Positions 35,588 to 44,876 of a stretch of 64,000 bases of DNA are shown one piece after another (position 1 is the stretch's first letter; each line of letters starts with the position of its first letter). This DNA comes from Gammaproteobacteria bacterium (GTDB lineage Bacteria; Pseudomonadota; Gammaproteobacteria; DSM-16500), in the NCBI GenBank assembly GCA_013286085.1, contig JABDGK010000005.1, forward strand, positions 1-64,000. Reading direction: 5' to 3'. Both the position numbers and the translations under genes were made by a program. The notes below the pieces were generated by a model that did no database searches, was not told where the DNA came from, and saw nothing but the letters and a program-made list of their open reading frames with translations.

Positions 35588-37237
35588 TCATTTTTTTTGC
35601 ATACTTATTCTGTGCTTACTATTGCTATCTTGTTTCTCATGCAAACCCTGCTGACTACTGTTTTGTTGCACAGCAGAAGCGGCTATTTCTTTAGCATCGG
35701 TTGAGTGTTGCACGGGGCGAAAATTATTAGATGGCTCTGGACGGATCTCATGACGAGACAGGAGCTGTTCTTGCTGTGCAGCAGCCTGCATCTTTATTTT
35801 TCCATCACATGTGTTTATCAGGTCAGTACAGTATTTCTCAACACGTTTGAGATGATTAAACATTTTAGAATTATCAGAACAATCTTGCTTTAGGCTAGCA
35901 GCAGTCTCTTGCATCTTGTGAAATATACTTTTTGCTTCTTCGTGGCTACCTTGCTTAAGTAAATTTTTGGCTTCAGCGTCCATCGCTTCCATATTTTTAT
36001 TATGACACTGCATTATCTGCTCATTAGTATAGCCACTAACTTTTTCAAGATATTGAAGATGCGCAGATATTTCACCGTTATTCGGTGTTACCTGGCCCTC
36101 CCATTCTTTTTTTATTTCAACAGCAGCTTTGTGGATTGCATCAAATTTTAATTGTGCATCCGCATGGTCACCTTTGGCAAATGATGTTCTGGCCGAAGCG
36201 ATCAGACCTTCCATTATTTGATGATCCATCGTTATTTTCTCAGCATTCAATAGCTTCGTAGATTGAGATATTACTTCGTTTGTTATTGCCACTATCGCTG
36301 TATTGCCTTCAAAATCTTCGCCCACCGCTTGAAGTAATTGTATTCTTCCTTCTTGCTTTGCTATGAAGCTGTCTTCATATATTTCTTTTCTAGCGGCTAA
36401 AAAACCCTGACACTCTTCAACGGTTGGGGTCGAGTCTGGATCAGGTTTTATCGTGTTCATTCCGTCTATTGGTTCTTGTATCTTAATGAGCTTAGGTATA
36501 GCTTCCACAATAACCTTTATACTGTCTATTACGGATGTTTTTTTGCTATCATCGAGCGGGCTTGCAGGAGGAGGTGTAGTATTCGTTGCTGTTTGACCTG
36601 GTGATGGGGGCGCATCCAATGCTTTTCTTAGATCACTTTCCATTATCTCGTATTGGGTCTTCATTACACCCAATATAGGTTGTATAGTTTGTATAGCTCG
36701 TATGGCCTCATCCTTTTCCTGTTGAATAGCTCGTATGGCCTCATCCTTTTCCTGAGGCGTAACATCTTCCTGTGTATATTTTTGTATCTTGCTGATCAGA
36801 TCGTCATACTCTTTGATCTGATTGTCATAATCTTTTTGTATCGCACTGATTTTATCGCCACAATCTTTTTTGAAATAGGCAAGAACTTGTTCTTTTTCTT
36901 TGGTGGAAAGAGGAGGAGGTGATTTTATAGCTGCGTCCATGTCAGCAAAAACAAGAAGGATAGATTTGAATCGAGACTCTGGAGTCTTTTCTTCAGCTAT
37001 TCTACTCTTACATTCTGATAACTTGTTTTCAACGTCTGCTTTAACTTCAGTAAGGTAGTTAATCATGGCTATATTCTTATCGTTCTTTGCGTTCAGCAAT
37101 TCGCCATCTACTATCGTGTCGAGCGTAGTAAATTTTTCTTTAGCCCCTTCATAATTGTCAAGGCCCCAAAATATATCTTTGGCTTCAATTCTCAAGGCCT
37201 CTATTTTTTTTGCGGCTTCAGTCAGTGGGATAGGCAT
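35588..37237 (-). CDS. 549-residue helical orphan with three repeated domains
   Basis: I do not recognise this soluble, helical protein. Three segments of roughly 65-70 residues resemble each other: about 15-85, 345-415 and 418-485. Each has an Ala/Lys helix, Gly-(Asp/Ser)-(His/Tyr) turn, an A...F helix, then an Asn, a (Tyr/His)-Leu..Val..Tyr/Asp helix and a C..K ending (YEGAKEKF, HADAQLKF, HEEAKSIF). This recalls TPR or MIT helices. The middle is coiled coil (100-200) with a Pro/Thr linker near 220. A duplicated QEKDEAIRAIQ lies near 170-190. The tail is Gln/Lys-rich. No signal peptide. Effector-like by composition only. Confidence 0.65.
   Translation of the reverse strand: MPIPLTEAAKKIEALRIEAKDIFWGLDNYEGAKEKFTTLDTIVDGELLNAKNDKNIAMINYLTEVKADVENKLSECKSRIAEEKTPESRFKSILLVFADMDAAIKSPPPLSTKEKEQVLAYFKKDCGDKISAIQKDYDNQIKEYDDLISKIQKYTQEDVTPQEKDEAIRAIQQEKDEAIRAIQTIQPILGVMKTQYEIMESDLRKALDAPPSPGQTATNTTPPPASPLDDSKKTSVIDSIKVIVEAIPKLIKIQEPIDGMNTIKPDPDSTPTVEECQGFLAARKEIYEDSFIAKQEGRIQLLQAVGEDFEGNTAIVAITNEVISQSTKLLNAEKITMDHQIMEGLIASARTSFAKGDHADAQLKFDAIHKAAVEIKKEWEGQVTPNNGEISAHLQYLEKVSGYTNEQIMQCHNKNMEAMDAEAKNLLKQGSHEEAKSIFHKMQETAASLKQDCSDNSKMFNHLKRVEKYCTDLINTCDGKIKMQAAAQQEQLLSRHEIRPEPSNNFRPVQHSTDAKEIAASAVQQNSSQQGLHEKQDSNSKHRISMQKK
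36693..36754. repeat. 33-bp tandem duplication inside a coding region
   Basis: The 29 bases at 36693-36721 recur exactly at 36726-36754 (ATAGCTCGTATGGCCTCATC then CTTTTCCTG). The period of 33 adds 11 codons in frame, encoding the doubled QEKDEAIRAIQ. It looks like a recent slippage event. Confidence 0.9.
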
Positions 37238-37304
37238 AAATAACCCCTCATTATTGGATATCTGCTTTAGGTGCTAACTCTCAATTGGCACTACCGAACA
37301 CTAT

Positions 37305-37336
37305 TTAAGTATAGCGCTGATTAAGTATAGCGCTGA
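37305..37336. repeat. Perfect 16-bp tandem repeat in a promoter region
   Basis: TTAAGTATAGCGCTGA occurs twice head to tail, 68 bases upstream of the reverse-strand orphan gene. Read on the reverse strand each unit offers TATACTTAA, a possible -10, and the palindrome AGCGCT. The remaining gap to 37431 shows no other feature. Confidence 0.75.
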
Positions 37337-37431
37337 TTATTAAAAATACTGCCTAGAGAAAAATTTTCAGAATCAGTTATAATAGATTGAAAAATATAGT
37401 AAAAAACTTTATGGACGATGCGTGTGGTTCT

Positions 37432-37617
37432 TTAGCTATTCATGTGGTCGGCACAGTTGCTCCTTCTCACCACCACAGGATTTTTAGATGGCGCAATCCG
37501 CCGCAGATGATTCTCGGTCGAGGTATGGATTTGGTAGGTAGAGAATTCTTTTCCTGAAAAATGTGCCTCTCCTGCTGGCTCTATCGCATTTCTATAATCT
37601 CTAGAAACCACTTTCAC
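37432..37617 (-). CDS. Doubtful small reading frame
   Basis: A GTG-started frame of 61 codons on the reverse strand lies in the 440-base gap before coaD. A TATAAT (reverse strand, 37639-37634) is placed so that transcription would start about ten bases before the GTG, but no ribosome site is seen. The product is polar (NHLRRIAPSKNPVVVRRSN) and unrecognised. It may be chance. Confidence 0.22.
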   Translation of the reverse strand: MKVVSRDYRNAIEPAGEAHFSGKEFSTYQIHTSTENHLRRIAPSKNPVVVRRSNCADHMNS

Positions 37618-37649
37618 TTGGCAAAAAGTGCAAATTATAGTCTAATTAG

Positions 37650-38427
<778 letters not shown>

Positions 38428-38431
38428 TCTT

Positions 38432-39853
38432 ATGTCCTTGCCTGTCGTGAACAATAAAAAAATCTTAGGTGCTTTTTCATTAGCAATGATTGCCGTTGTT
38501 GCGATTATTGATTTGCGTGGCTTGCCGATGATGGCGAGTTACGGACTCGGTGCGATTTTTGTGTATGGTTTAGCAATGGTGTTATTTTTAATTCCGAGCG
38601 GTTTGGTGTGTGCGGAGCTTGCAACGAACATACAAAAACCGGGTGGCATGTACGCATGGATATGTGATTCTTTTGGCGATAACGTGGGTTTTATCGCCAT
38701 CTGGTTGGAATGGCTGAATAATGTGATTGGTTTTCCGGCATCGCTATCTTTTATTTGTGTGACGCTGATGTATTTGTTTGATCCTGGTTTGGCACAGAAT
38801 AAGGCGCTTGTTTTTACAGCAACAGTCTGTATTTTATGGGTAACGACGGGATTTATTTTATTAGGTATGAAAGCATCGAGTCGCTTGAATATGTCGGGTG
38901 CTTTGTTCGGCACGATTGTTCCCGCACTCATTATCACTGTGTTGGGATTCTCATGGGTGTTGTTGGGCAAGCCCGTGCAAATCGCATTAAACTGGCATCA
39001 CGTGATTCCAACGATGCAAGCAAGTAATCCTGGTATTTTTGCTACGCTGATTTTAGGCTTTGGTGGGATGCAAATTATTGCTTTTCATACAGCTAATGCG
39101 CGCAATCCTGGACGTGATTATCCGCGGGCAATTTTTGCGGCGGTGGCGATTATTTTTGGTATTGCCTTATGTACATCCATGGCAGTTGCGTTAGTGGTAC
39201 CGTCTCATGATCTCGATATTATTTCTGGTTTAATTAATAGTTTTCAACGCATTTTTACGGCATTTAGCATGTCATGGGCAACACCGCTTGTTGTCGTGTT
39301 GATTGTCTTTAGTTCGTTAGCCACATTTGATGCGTGGTTTTTAGGCCCGGCGCGTGGTTTGGTAGTGGCAGCGCAAAATGGATTCTTTCCGCGGATTTTT
39401 TCTTACTGTAATCGACAAGATATGCCGGCAGCTATTTTGTTATTGCAAGCCGTGAGTTGTACGATACTTTCTGCCGTGTTTTTATATATGCCGGATTTGA
39501 CGTCGGGTTTTTGGATCTTGTTAAATTTATCAAGTCAGTCGGCGTTGATGGTGTATATGTTAATTTTTGCTGCAGCGATTAAACAGCGGTTACTGCGCAC
39601 AGAAAATCTTTCTCATGCCTATTATATTCCCGGTGGAAAATTAGGTGTGTGGATTGTTGCTGGTACGGGCTTTGTAACGTGTGCGATGGCGTTACTTTGT
39701 AGTGTGATTCCGCCTACGAATATCAATACAGGTAACTTTTGGCATTATGAAGCGATACTGTTTGGTAGCAATGCTATCTTCATCAGTATTCCACTCGCGA
39801 TTATTTATTATTATTCGCGGCGTCGACGATTAGAGCATGCAGTTGCCACTTAA
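38432..39853 (+). CDS. Amino acid permease, APC superfamily (glutamate/GABA antiporter-like)
   Basis: The 473-residue protein has 12 membrane helices and APC-family patterns: the first helix region LGAFSLAMIAVVAIIDLRGLP, then CAELATNIQKPGGMYAWI, and FGGMQIIAFHTANARNPGRDYPRA. The last is like the GadC group that exchanges glutamate and GABA. Substrate is not certain. It follows the ferredoxin gene by four bases, so it is probably read with coaD. Amino acid transporters are numerous in Legionellales, which live on host amino acids. Confidence 0.88.
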   Translation: MSLPVVNNKKILGAFSLAMIAVVAIIDLRGLPMMASYGLGAIFVYGLAMVLFLIPSGLVCAELATNIQKPGGMYAWICDSFGDNVGFIAIWLEWLNNVIGFPASLSFICVTLMYLFDPGLAQNKALVFTATVCILWVTTGFILLGMKASSRLNMSGALFGTIVPALIITVLGFSWVLLGKPVQIALNWHHVIPTMQASNPGIFATLILGFGGMQIIAFHTANARNPGRDYPRAIFAAVAIIFGIALCTSMAVALVVPSHDLDIISGLINSFQRIFTAFSMSWATPLVVVLIVFSSLATFDAWFLGPARGLVVAAQNGFFPRIFSYCNRQDMPAAILLLQAVSCTILSAVFLYMPDLTSGFWILLNLSSQSALMVYMLIFAAAIKQRLLRTENLSHAYYIPGGKLGVWIVAGTGFVTCAMALLCSVIPPTNINTGNFWHYEAILFGSNAIFISIPLAIIYYYSRRRRLEHAVAT

Positions 39854-39855
39854 AA

Positions 39856-39882
39856 TGGTGGACAAAGCACAGCGTGTCCACC
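39856..39882. repeat. Half copy of dispersed palindrome, family 1
   Basis: TGGTGGACAAAGCACAGCGT and GTCCACC form a single arm with one change from the consensus. It sits between the convergent APC transporter and TolC-like genes. Confidence 0.75.
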
Positions 39883-39889
39883 GTGTTGA

Positions 39890-41422
39890 CTATGGTGATA
39901 AGGTTAAATCCGTCATACCTGCTTTCGCAAGCGTAATTCTTTTTGGGGTGCTTGGTTTTGCAGCCGCTACGGTTTTTTTCAGATGCGTTTTAGTGGACTT
40001 TGATGGCGTGGCATCAACCTGTTCCATGGTAACATCTTCATCATCGTTCTCGCGATTTACTAACCATGCATTGATGGCTTGCAAATCATCGGCACTTAAT
40101 GTGCCCGCCGCTTGCTTAAGCAGTAACAAATTATTGACGTAGGCATAGCGATCCGTTGCATATTGCGTTTGGGCTTGAAATACTTTTTGCTGTTGGTTTA
40201 AGACGTCCACGAGTGTTTGCGTGCCAACATGGTAACCCGATTGCAAACCTTCCAGCGAGCTTTCAGTTGATTTTACTGCTTGTTTGTCGGCTTTGATTTG
40301 CTGAATACCTGCAATAACACCTAAATAACTTTGACGCGTTGAATTGATTGTTTGACGTAACGCTTGCTCAGATTTTTGTGTCGCAACTTGGTAGCCATAA
40401 CGCGCTTGATCTGTTTGTGCGACAACGGCACCACCTTGAAAAATTGGCACGCCGAAATTCAATGTGACGCTGGCATCGGATGTGTGAGTTTTGGTTGGGG
40501 CAAAAAAAGTTGTCGTTTCCGGTATGCTGCTAGTGCCTGTGTCGGTTGTGCCAGTGAGATTGTTATTATAGGCAACATTATACGAGCCTTGCAGACTGAC
40601 AGTGGGCAGGTGACCACCAAATTGTTGTTTCACGTTTTCACGGGCGGCTTGGCTGGCAAGTTGCGTCGCTTTAATAGACCAATTTTGCAGTTTGGCTGTC
40701 TCTACCCATGCTTCCATATCCGCTGGCTGAGGAGAAATTAACGGAAATTTTTCGCTGAGTGTTGCGAGAGATGGATAGACATTGCCGGTAATTGCGCGCA
40801 GATTTTCTTGATCATTGGATAAGGTTGTTTGTGCTGCAATGTAAGCGGCTGAGGCTGTGTCGTATGACGCTTTTGCCGTGTACACATCGGTAACGGTTTT
40901 TAAGCCGACTTTGTATTGTTGATTGATTTGATCATATTGTTTGGCAAAGGCTTTTTTATTGGCTCTGTTATAGACGAGATTATCTTCGTCTTTTAATACC
41001 GTAAAATAGGCTTGCGCTACGCGTAGCATGAGATTTTGTGCAGCAGCATTCAGTGTTGCATCGGCTCCCTTGCTCACAGCGCCCGCACCCGTGAGTGCTT
41101 TAAATTGCGCATAGTTAAAAACAGTTTGTGATAAGGCTAATGTAACGGAGTAACCACGTGAGGTTGTGTTAATGGCAGGATTGCCTTGTGCGGCCGCCTG
41201 ATTAAATTTAGTGAGTGAGGGGCCGCCATTTACTGATGCTTGCGGTAGTAATACAGAAGCGGCAATCGGTACGGATTCTTTATCCGACAGGCGCTGTGCG
41301 ATTGCTTGTTGGTAAGTTGGATCGCTGAATAAAGCTTGTTGATAAACTTGCATTAAATCAGCAGCGTTAGCCGTGGCGTTAAAGCCAAGCAGGACGGTAA
41401 GCAGTAGCGCCTGTTTTTTCAT
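39890..41422 (-). CDS. tolC: TolC-family outer membrane efflux protein
   Basis: Outer membrane channel for type I secretion and multidrug efflux. I start at the ATG at 41422 (AGGA nine bases upstream); the upstream extension of the frame is not protein-like. The 510-residue product has a signal peptide (KKQALLLTVLLGFNATANA), the TolC start ADLMQVYQQALFSDPTYQQA, long helical regions and two beta segments, with GLQSGYHVGTQTLVDVLNQQ. The C-terminal 60 residues are Lys/Thr/Ala-rich and probably disordered. The family is sure; equivalence to E. coli TolC is likely. Confidence 0.9.
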   Translation of the reverse strand: MKKQALLLTVLLGFNATANAADLMQVYQQALFSDPTYQQAIAQRLSDKESVPIAASVLLPQASVNGGPSLTKFNQAAAQGNPAINTTSRGYSVTLALSQTVFNYAQFKALTGAGAVSKGADATLNAAAQNLMLRVAQAYFTVLKDEDNLVYNRANKKAFAKQYDQINQQYKVGLKTVTDVYTAKASYDTASAAYIAAQTTLSNDQENLRAITGNVYPSLATLSEKFPLISPQPADMEAWVETAKLQNWSIKATQLASQAARENVKQQFGGHLPTVSLQGSYNVAYNNNLTGTTDTGTSSIPETTTFFAPTKTHTSDASVTLNFGVPIFQGGAVVAQTDQARYGYQVATQKSEQALRQTINSTRQSYLGVIAGIQQIKADKQAVKSTESSLEGLQSGYHVGTQTLVDVLNQQQKVFQAQTQYATDRYAYVNNLLLLKQAAGTLSADDLQAINAWLVNRENDDEDVTMEQVDATPSKSTKTHLKKTVAAAKPSTPKRITLAKAGMTDLTLSP

Positions 41423-41492
41423 TACTTTTGTTCCTTTTCTTTCCACGAAATCTCCAGAAGATACGGGTTTTACACTGTGAAAGCAAGTATAA

Positions 41493-42737
41493 CTACGCAG
41501 GCAGTTTCGGAGTCTTTTTGTGTAGCATAATGGCTGAAATTCCACCGATGGCGAGAGCCGCGGGAATAATCCCAAGCAATTGTTGCCAGGTTTTAGCACC
41601 GGTAGTGGCAAGATAGGGGAGCGTTGGTTGTAATAAATTACCGAGGATTAAGGTAAATAGAACATTGCCGAGTGTTGTGATAAATGCAATTAATGCAAAA
41701 ACGGATCCTGCAGTAGTATCAGAACAGAAATCATAGGCTTTCGCGTAACTGATGACTGCCGTACCGGTAAAAAAACTGGTAGCGAAAAAGAAGAGGGCGA
41801 GTGTGGTATACGTTAATCCCGGCATATAGAGCACTGTTGCTAAGGCACTTGCAGCCAGTAAATAACCTAACGTAATGAGTAATTGTTTTTTACCAAGCAG
41901 ATCAGCAAACATACCCATTGTAATGGCACCTAAGGCGAAACAGGCGAAAGCCATGCTGACTGTGTCGCTGGCTATATCACGTGTGAAATGATGTACGCCG
42001 ATTAAATAGGTAGCGCCGTAATTTAATAAAAAAGTATTACCAATCCAACCTAATAATGAAATCATACAAATTAACCATATTTTGCCATTGGTGATGAGCG
42101 GCAGCGCTTGTTTTAAGTTAAATTGCGTGGATGTGATAAATGGGCTTTGCAGATAATACGTGGCGAGCACGTTTCCTATTAATAAAACACCTAGGCAATT
42201 AATCAGGTTAGCTGCGGCGCGCATACCGATATCATTTACCATGGCGGTAAGAACATTTTTGGTAATGACGGGCGTCATCAATAGAATTGCAAACAAGAGT
42301 CCACAAAAAAACGCAAAATGCCGTTTAGGTAGCCATTGTGTTCCTAGCTTCAGTACACTGATTAAAATAAAAGGATGTGCGTAGCCAATTAAAATTCTGC
42401 CATCAATCATGGCCGGTATGCCTGCCGCTTTGCCAAAAACAGAGTTGCCGGCAATCGCTGCGACCAGTGCAAGCGTTAGAATGGTACGAGGACCAAAAAG
42501 GTCGACAATCAAGCCTGCGAATAATAGTGTGGCTATTAATGAGTATTGGTAGCGTATGGCTAAATCAGATAATGTACTGGCGGGAATATGAAATAAACGC
42601 AAAATATCACTCTGCATCAAGACCGGTTCATTGCGTAAAATGATAGAAAAAAAAATGGCGAGTAATCCGAGTAGGCAAATAAAAAGCCCAGGACGAGAGA
42701 TTGAGGTTGGGTTTGTTACGAGATCGGTGTTCGCCAT
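41493..42737 (-). CDS. MFS transporter
   Basis: The 414-residue protein has 12 hydrophobic helices and MFS signs, with a conserved loop after helix 2 (GLIVDLFGPRTIL) and a second after helix 8 (MGMFADLLGKKQLLI). It resembles the phthalate/metabolite-type permeases that are expanded in Legionella and Coxiella. Substrate unknown. It lies 70 bases upstream of tolC on the same strand; the gap is too short to tell whether tolC has its own promoter. Confidence 0.88.
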   Translation of the reverse strand: MANTDLVTNPTSISRPGLFICLLGLLAIFFSIILRNEPVLMQSDILRLFHIPASTLSDLAIRYQYSLIATLLFAGLIVDLFGPRTILTLALVAAIAGNSVFGKAAGIPAMIDGRILIGYAHPFILISVLKLGTQWLPKRHFAFFCGLLFAILLMTPVITKNVLTAMVNDIGMRAAANLINCLGVLLIGNVLATYYLQSPFITSTQFNLKQALPLITNGKIWLICMISLLGWIGNTFLLNYGATYLIGVHHFTRDIASDTVSMAFACFALGAITMGMFADLLGKKQLLITLGYLLAASALATVLYMPGLTYTTLALFFFATSFFTGTAVISYAKAYDFCSDTTAGSVFALIAFITTLGNVLFTLILGNLLQPTLPYLATTGAKTWQQLLGIIPAALAIGGISAIMLHKKTPKLPA

Positions 42738-42780
42738 AATCTATCCTTGCATATGTGCGGGCGTTTATTGAGTATAGCAA

Positions 42781-42857
42781 AGAATGTAGGGTGGACAAAG
42801 CGCAGCGTGTCCACCAGCATACGATGGACACGCTGCGCTTTGTCCACCCTACATTCT
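42781..42857. repeat. Dispersed palindrome, family 1, with long arms
   Basis: AGAATGTAGGGTGGACAAAG to the mirrored CACCCTACATTCT gives perfect arms of about 36 bases around a short loop. The outer arm overlaps the stop codon of pdxA (42856-42858). It lies between pdxA and the MFS gene, both on the reverse strand. Confidence 0.9.
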
Positions 42858-43854
42858 ATTTGTTTGTGAGATCGATGGCTAATTTCACAGCTGCTATTAA
42901 ACTACCCGGGTTCGCATTTTTTGAGCCGGCAATATCCAAGGCGGTGCCATGATCAACCGAGGTGCGGATGATAGGTAAGCCTAGCGTGACATTGACGGCG
43001 CGATCAAAACCTAGATATTTGATAACAGGCAGAGCTTGATCATGATACATCGCCAAAATAGCATCGGCTTCTTGCAAATAAGGCATTGTGAAAATCGTAT
43101 CAGCGGGTAATGGCCCGATGACATCCATTTTTTCTGCACGTAACTGTTGTAACGCGGGTGCAATCGTTGTTATTTCTTCTTGACCCAAAAGACCACTTTC
43201 TCCGGCGTGCGGGTTTAGGCCGGCAACTAGAATTTTTGGTCTAGGGACGCCAAATTTATTTTGTAACTCAGTATGTAAACAACGTAATAGCGTTTTTAAT
43301 TTTTCCGTTGTAATAGCTTCTGAAACTTGTGCGAGTGGAATATGTGTTGTCGCGAGTGCCACTTTCAGTTTATCAACCACAAATAGCATAATGGCTTCTG
43401 TACTACGACAACGTGTGGCTAAAAATTCCGTATGACCTGTGAATGAAATTCCAGCTGTGTTGATAATGCTTTTATGAATAGGCCCTGTTACCAATGCATC
43501 GGCTTGTTGTTGTAAACACAAATCAGTTGCTTGCTCTAAACACTGAAGTACATAGCGTGCATTATGTGCATTGAGGATCCCTGGCAGAGCAGGTGCTGCT
43601 AAAGGAACCGGAATGATTTTTAGTCGACCTATTTCATGCCGCGCGGCAGGTTCAGTGAGATCAGTTGTCGTGGTAGTGAGAGGAAGCGATAATAATTCTG
43701 CACGTTCCGCCAGTAGCGTTGGATCAGCAACAACAATTAATTCCGCAGGCCAAGATTGTTGTGCGAGCTGAATGACGACATCAGGGCCTATCCCCGCAGG
43801 CTCACCAGGTGTGATAAGAATGCGTGGGATAGGCTTTTTGGATGCAGGTGTCAC
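42856..43854 (-). CDS. pdxA: 4-hydroxythreonine-4-phosphate dehydrogenase
   Basis: Oxidises 4-phosphohydroxy-threonine in vitamin B6 synthesis. The 332-residue protein shows ITPGEPAGIGPDVVIQLA, TGPIHKSIINTAGISFTGHT, AGLNPHAGESGLLGQEE, MYHDQALPVIKYLGFDRAVN and the metal-site RTSVDHGTALDIAG. It overlaps surA by four bases. pdxB of the same pathway lies at 63568. Confidence 0.98.
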   Translation of the reverse strand: MTPASKKPIPRILITPGEPAGIGPDVVIQLAQQSWPAELIVVADPTLLAERAELLSLPLTTTTTDLTEPAARHEIGRLKIIPVPLAAPALPGILNAHNARYVLQCLEQATDLCLQQQADALVTGPIHKSIINTAGISFTGHTEFLATRCRSTEAIMLFVVDKLKVALATTHIPLAQVSEAITTEKLKTLLRCLHTELQNKFGVPRPKILVAGLNPHAGESGLLGQEEITTIAPALQQLRAEKMDVIGPLPADTIFTMPYLQEADAILAMYHDQALPVIKYLGFDRAVNVTLGLPIIRTSVDHGTALDIAGSKNANPGSLIAAVKLAIDLTNK

Positions 43855-44855
43855 AATTGCTTCTCTGGGTGGGTATTAATAAACGCTTCGCTGCGAAGTT
43901 TCGTAATCCAGCTTTGCAAGCCCTCTTCGAATTTGCGTTGATATATCAATTGCTCTATTTGTTTATTTTGGGCATTGCTATCCATGCTAGCCGCCGCATT
44001 GCGTGTGCCAGCTAAGCGAATGATATGGAAACCATTCGGTGTGGCGACGGGCCCGAGAATGTCATTTTGTTTCATATGCACTAATTCATTTGCAAATGCC
44101 GGTGGAATTTGCGGCAACTTCAACCAACCGAGATCACCACCTTGCAACGCATGATCATTGCTGGATTCGGCGATCGCCACTTGTGTGAAGTTAGAGCCTT
44201 TATGTAATTTTGCTAAAATGTCTTCAGCGCGTTTTTTTGCTTGCGCGACATTTTGTGGCGAGGGGTTTTCTGGTAAAGCAATTAGAATATCTTCTAAGTG
44301 ATATTCTTTGTTATTAAATGCTTTCCAGTCAGCAGAACGAGTGAAGTCTGCGACTTCTTGTGGTGTGATTACAATTTTTGAGCCGACTTCGTGTTGCTGA
44401 ATTTCTTGTATCAGCATTTCTTCACGAATTTCTTTATGGTAAGTATTCATGTCGATACCTTGACTTGCTATTTTTGCATAAAGCTCTTTGACAGAAATTT
44501 TATTTTGTGCCGCAATCGATGCGATCGCTTTGTTGAGTTGATCATCCGTCACTTGTGCGCCCGATTGTTCAACCAGTAATAACTGCAGTTTGCGATCAAT
44601 CAATTGATCAAGAACGCGTTTTTGTAATACATCTACGGAGGGTAGTGCTGTGTGACTGGCAGCCATTTGTTTTTTGACGCTCGTGATCGCATCATTCACC
44701 TCGGATTGCGTAATCACGCTATCATTGACGATAGCGGCAATGCGATCGAGTGACTCTGTGTGAGCATTAGTTTTTGCAGCAGCATTTAGCGATAAAAAAA
44801 GCACGCTGGCAAGAATACAGCTATTGTTAATCATACTACGGAGTTGTTGTTTCAT
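43851..44855 (-). CDS. surA: Periplasmic chaperone SurA, single-parvulin form
   Basis: SurA escorts outer membrane proteins to the BAM complex. The 334-residue protein has a signal peptide, the SurA N-terminal chaperone domain (SLDRIAAIVNDSVITQSEVND) and one parvulin prolyl-isomerase domain (about 180-280: GSNFTQVAIAESSNDHALQGG to NGFHIIRLAGT). E. coli SurA has 428 residues and two parvulin domains, so one is missing here. It lies in the lptD-surA-pdxA operon. Confidence 0.95.
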   Translation of the reverse strand: MKQQLRSMINNSCILASVLFLSLNAAAKTNAHTESLDRIAAIVNDSVITQSEVNDAITSVKKQMAASHTALPSVDVLQKRVLDQLIDRKLQLLLVEQSGAQVTDDQLNKAIASIAAQNKISVKELYAKIASQGIDMNTYHKEIREEMLIQEIQQHEVGSKIVITPQEVADFTRSADWKAFNNKEYHLEDILIALPENPSPQNVAQAKKRAEDILAKLHKGSNFTQVAIAESSNDHALQGGDLGWLKLPQIPPAFANELVHMKQNDILGPVATPNGFHIIRLAGTRNAAASMDSNAQNKQIEQLIYQRKFEEGLQSWITKLRSEAFINTHPEKQL

Positions 44856-44876
44856 AACTTTTTCACTTTCCCAAAA

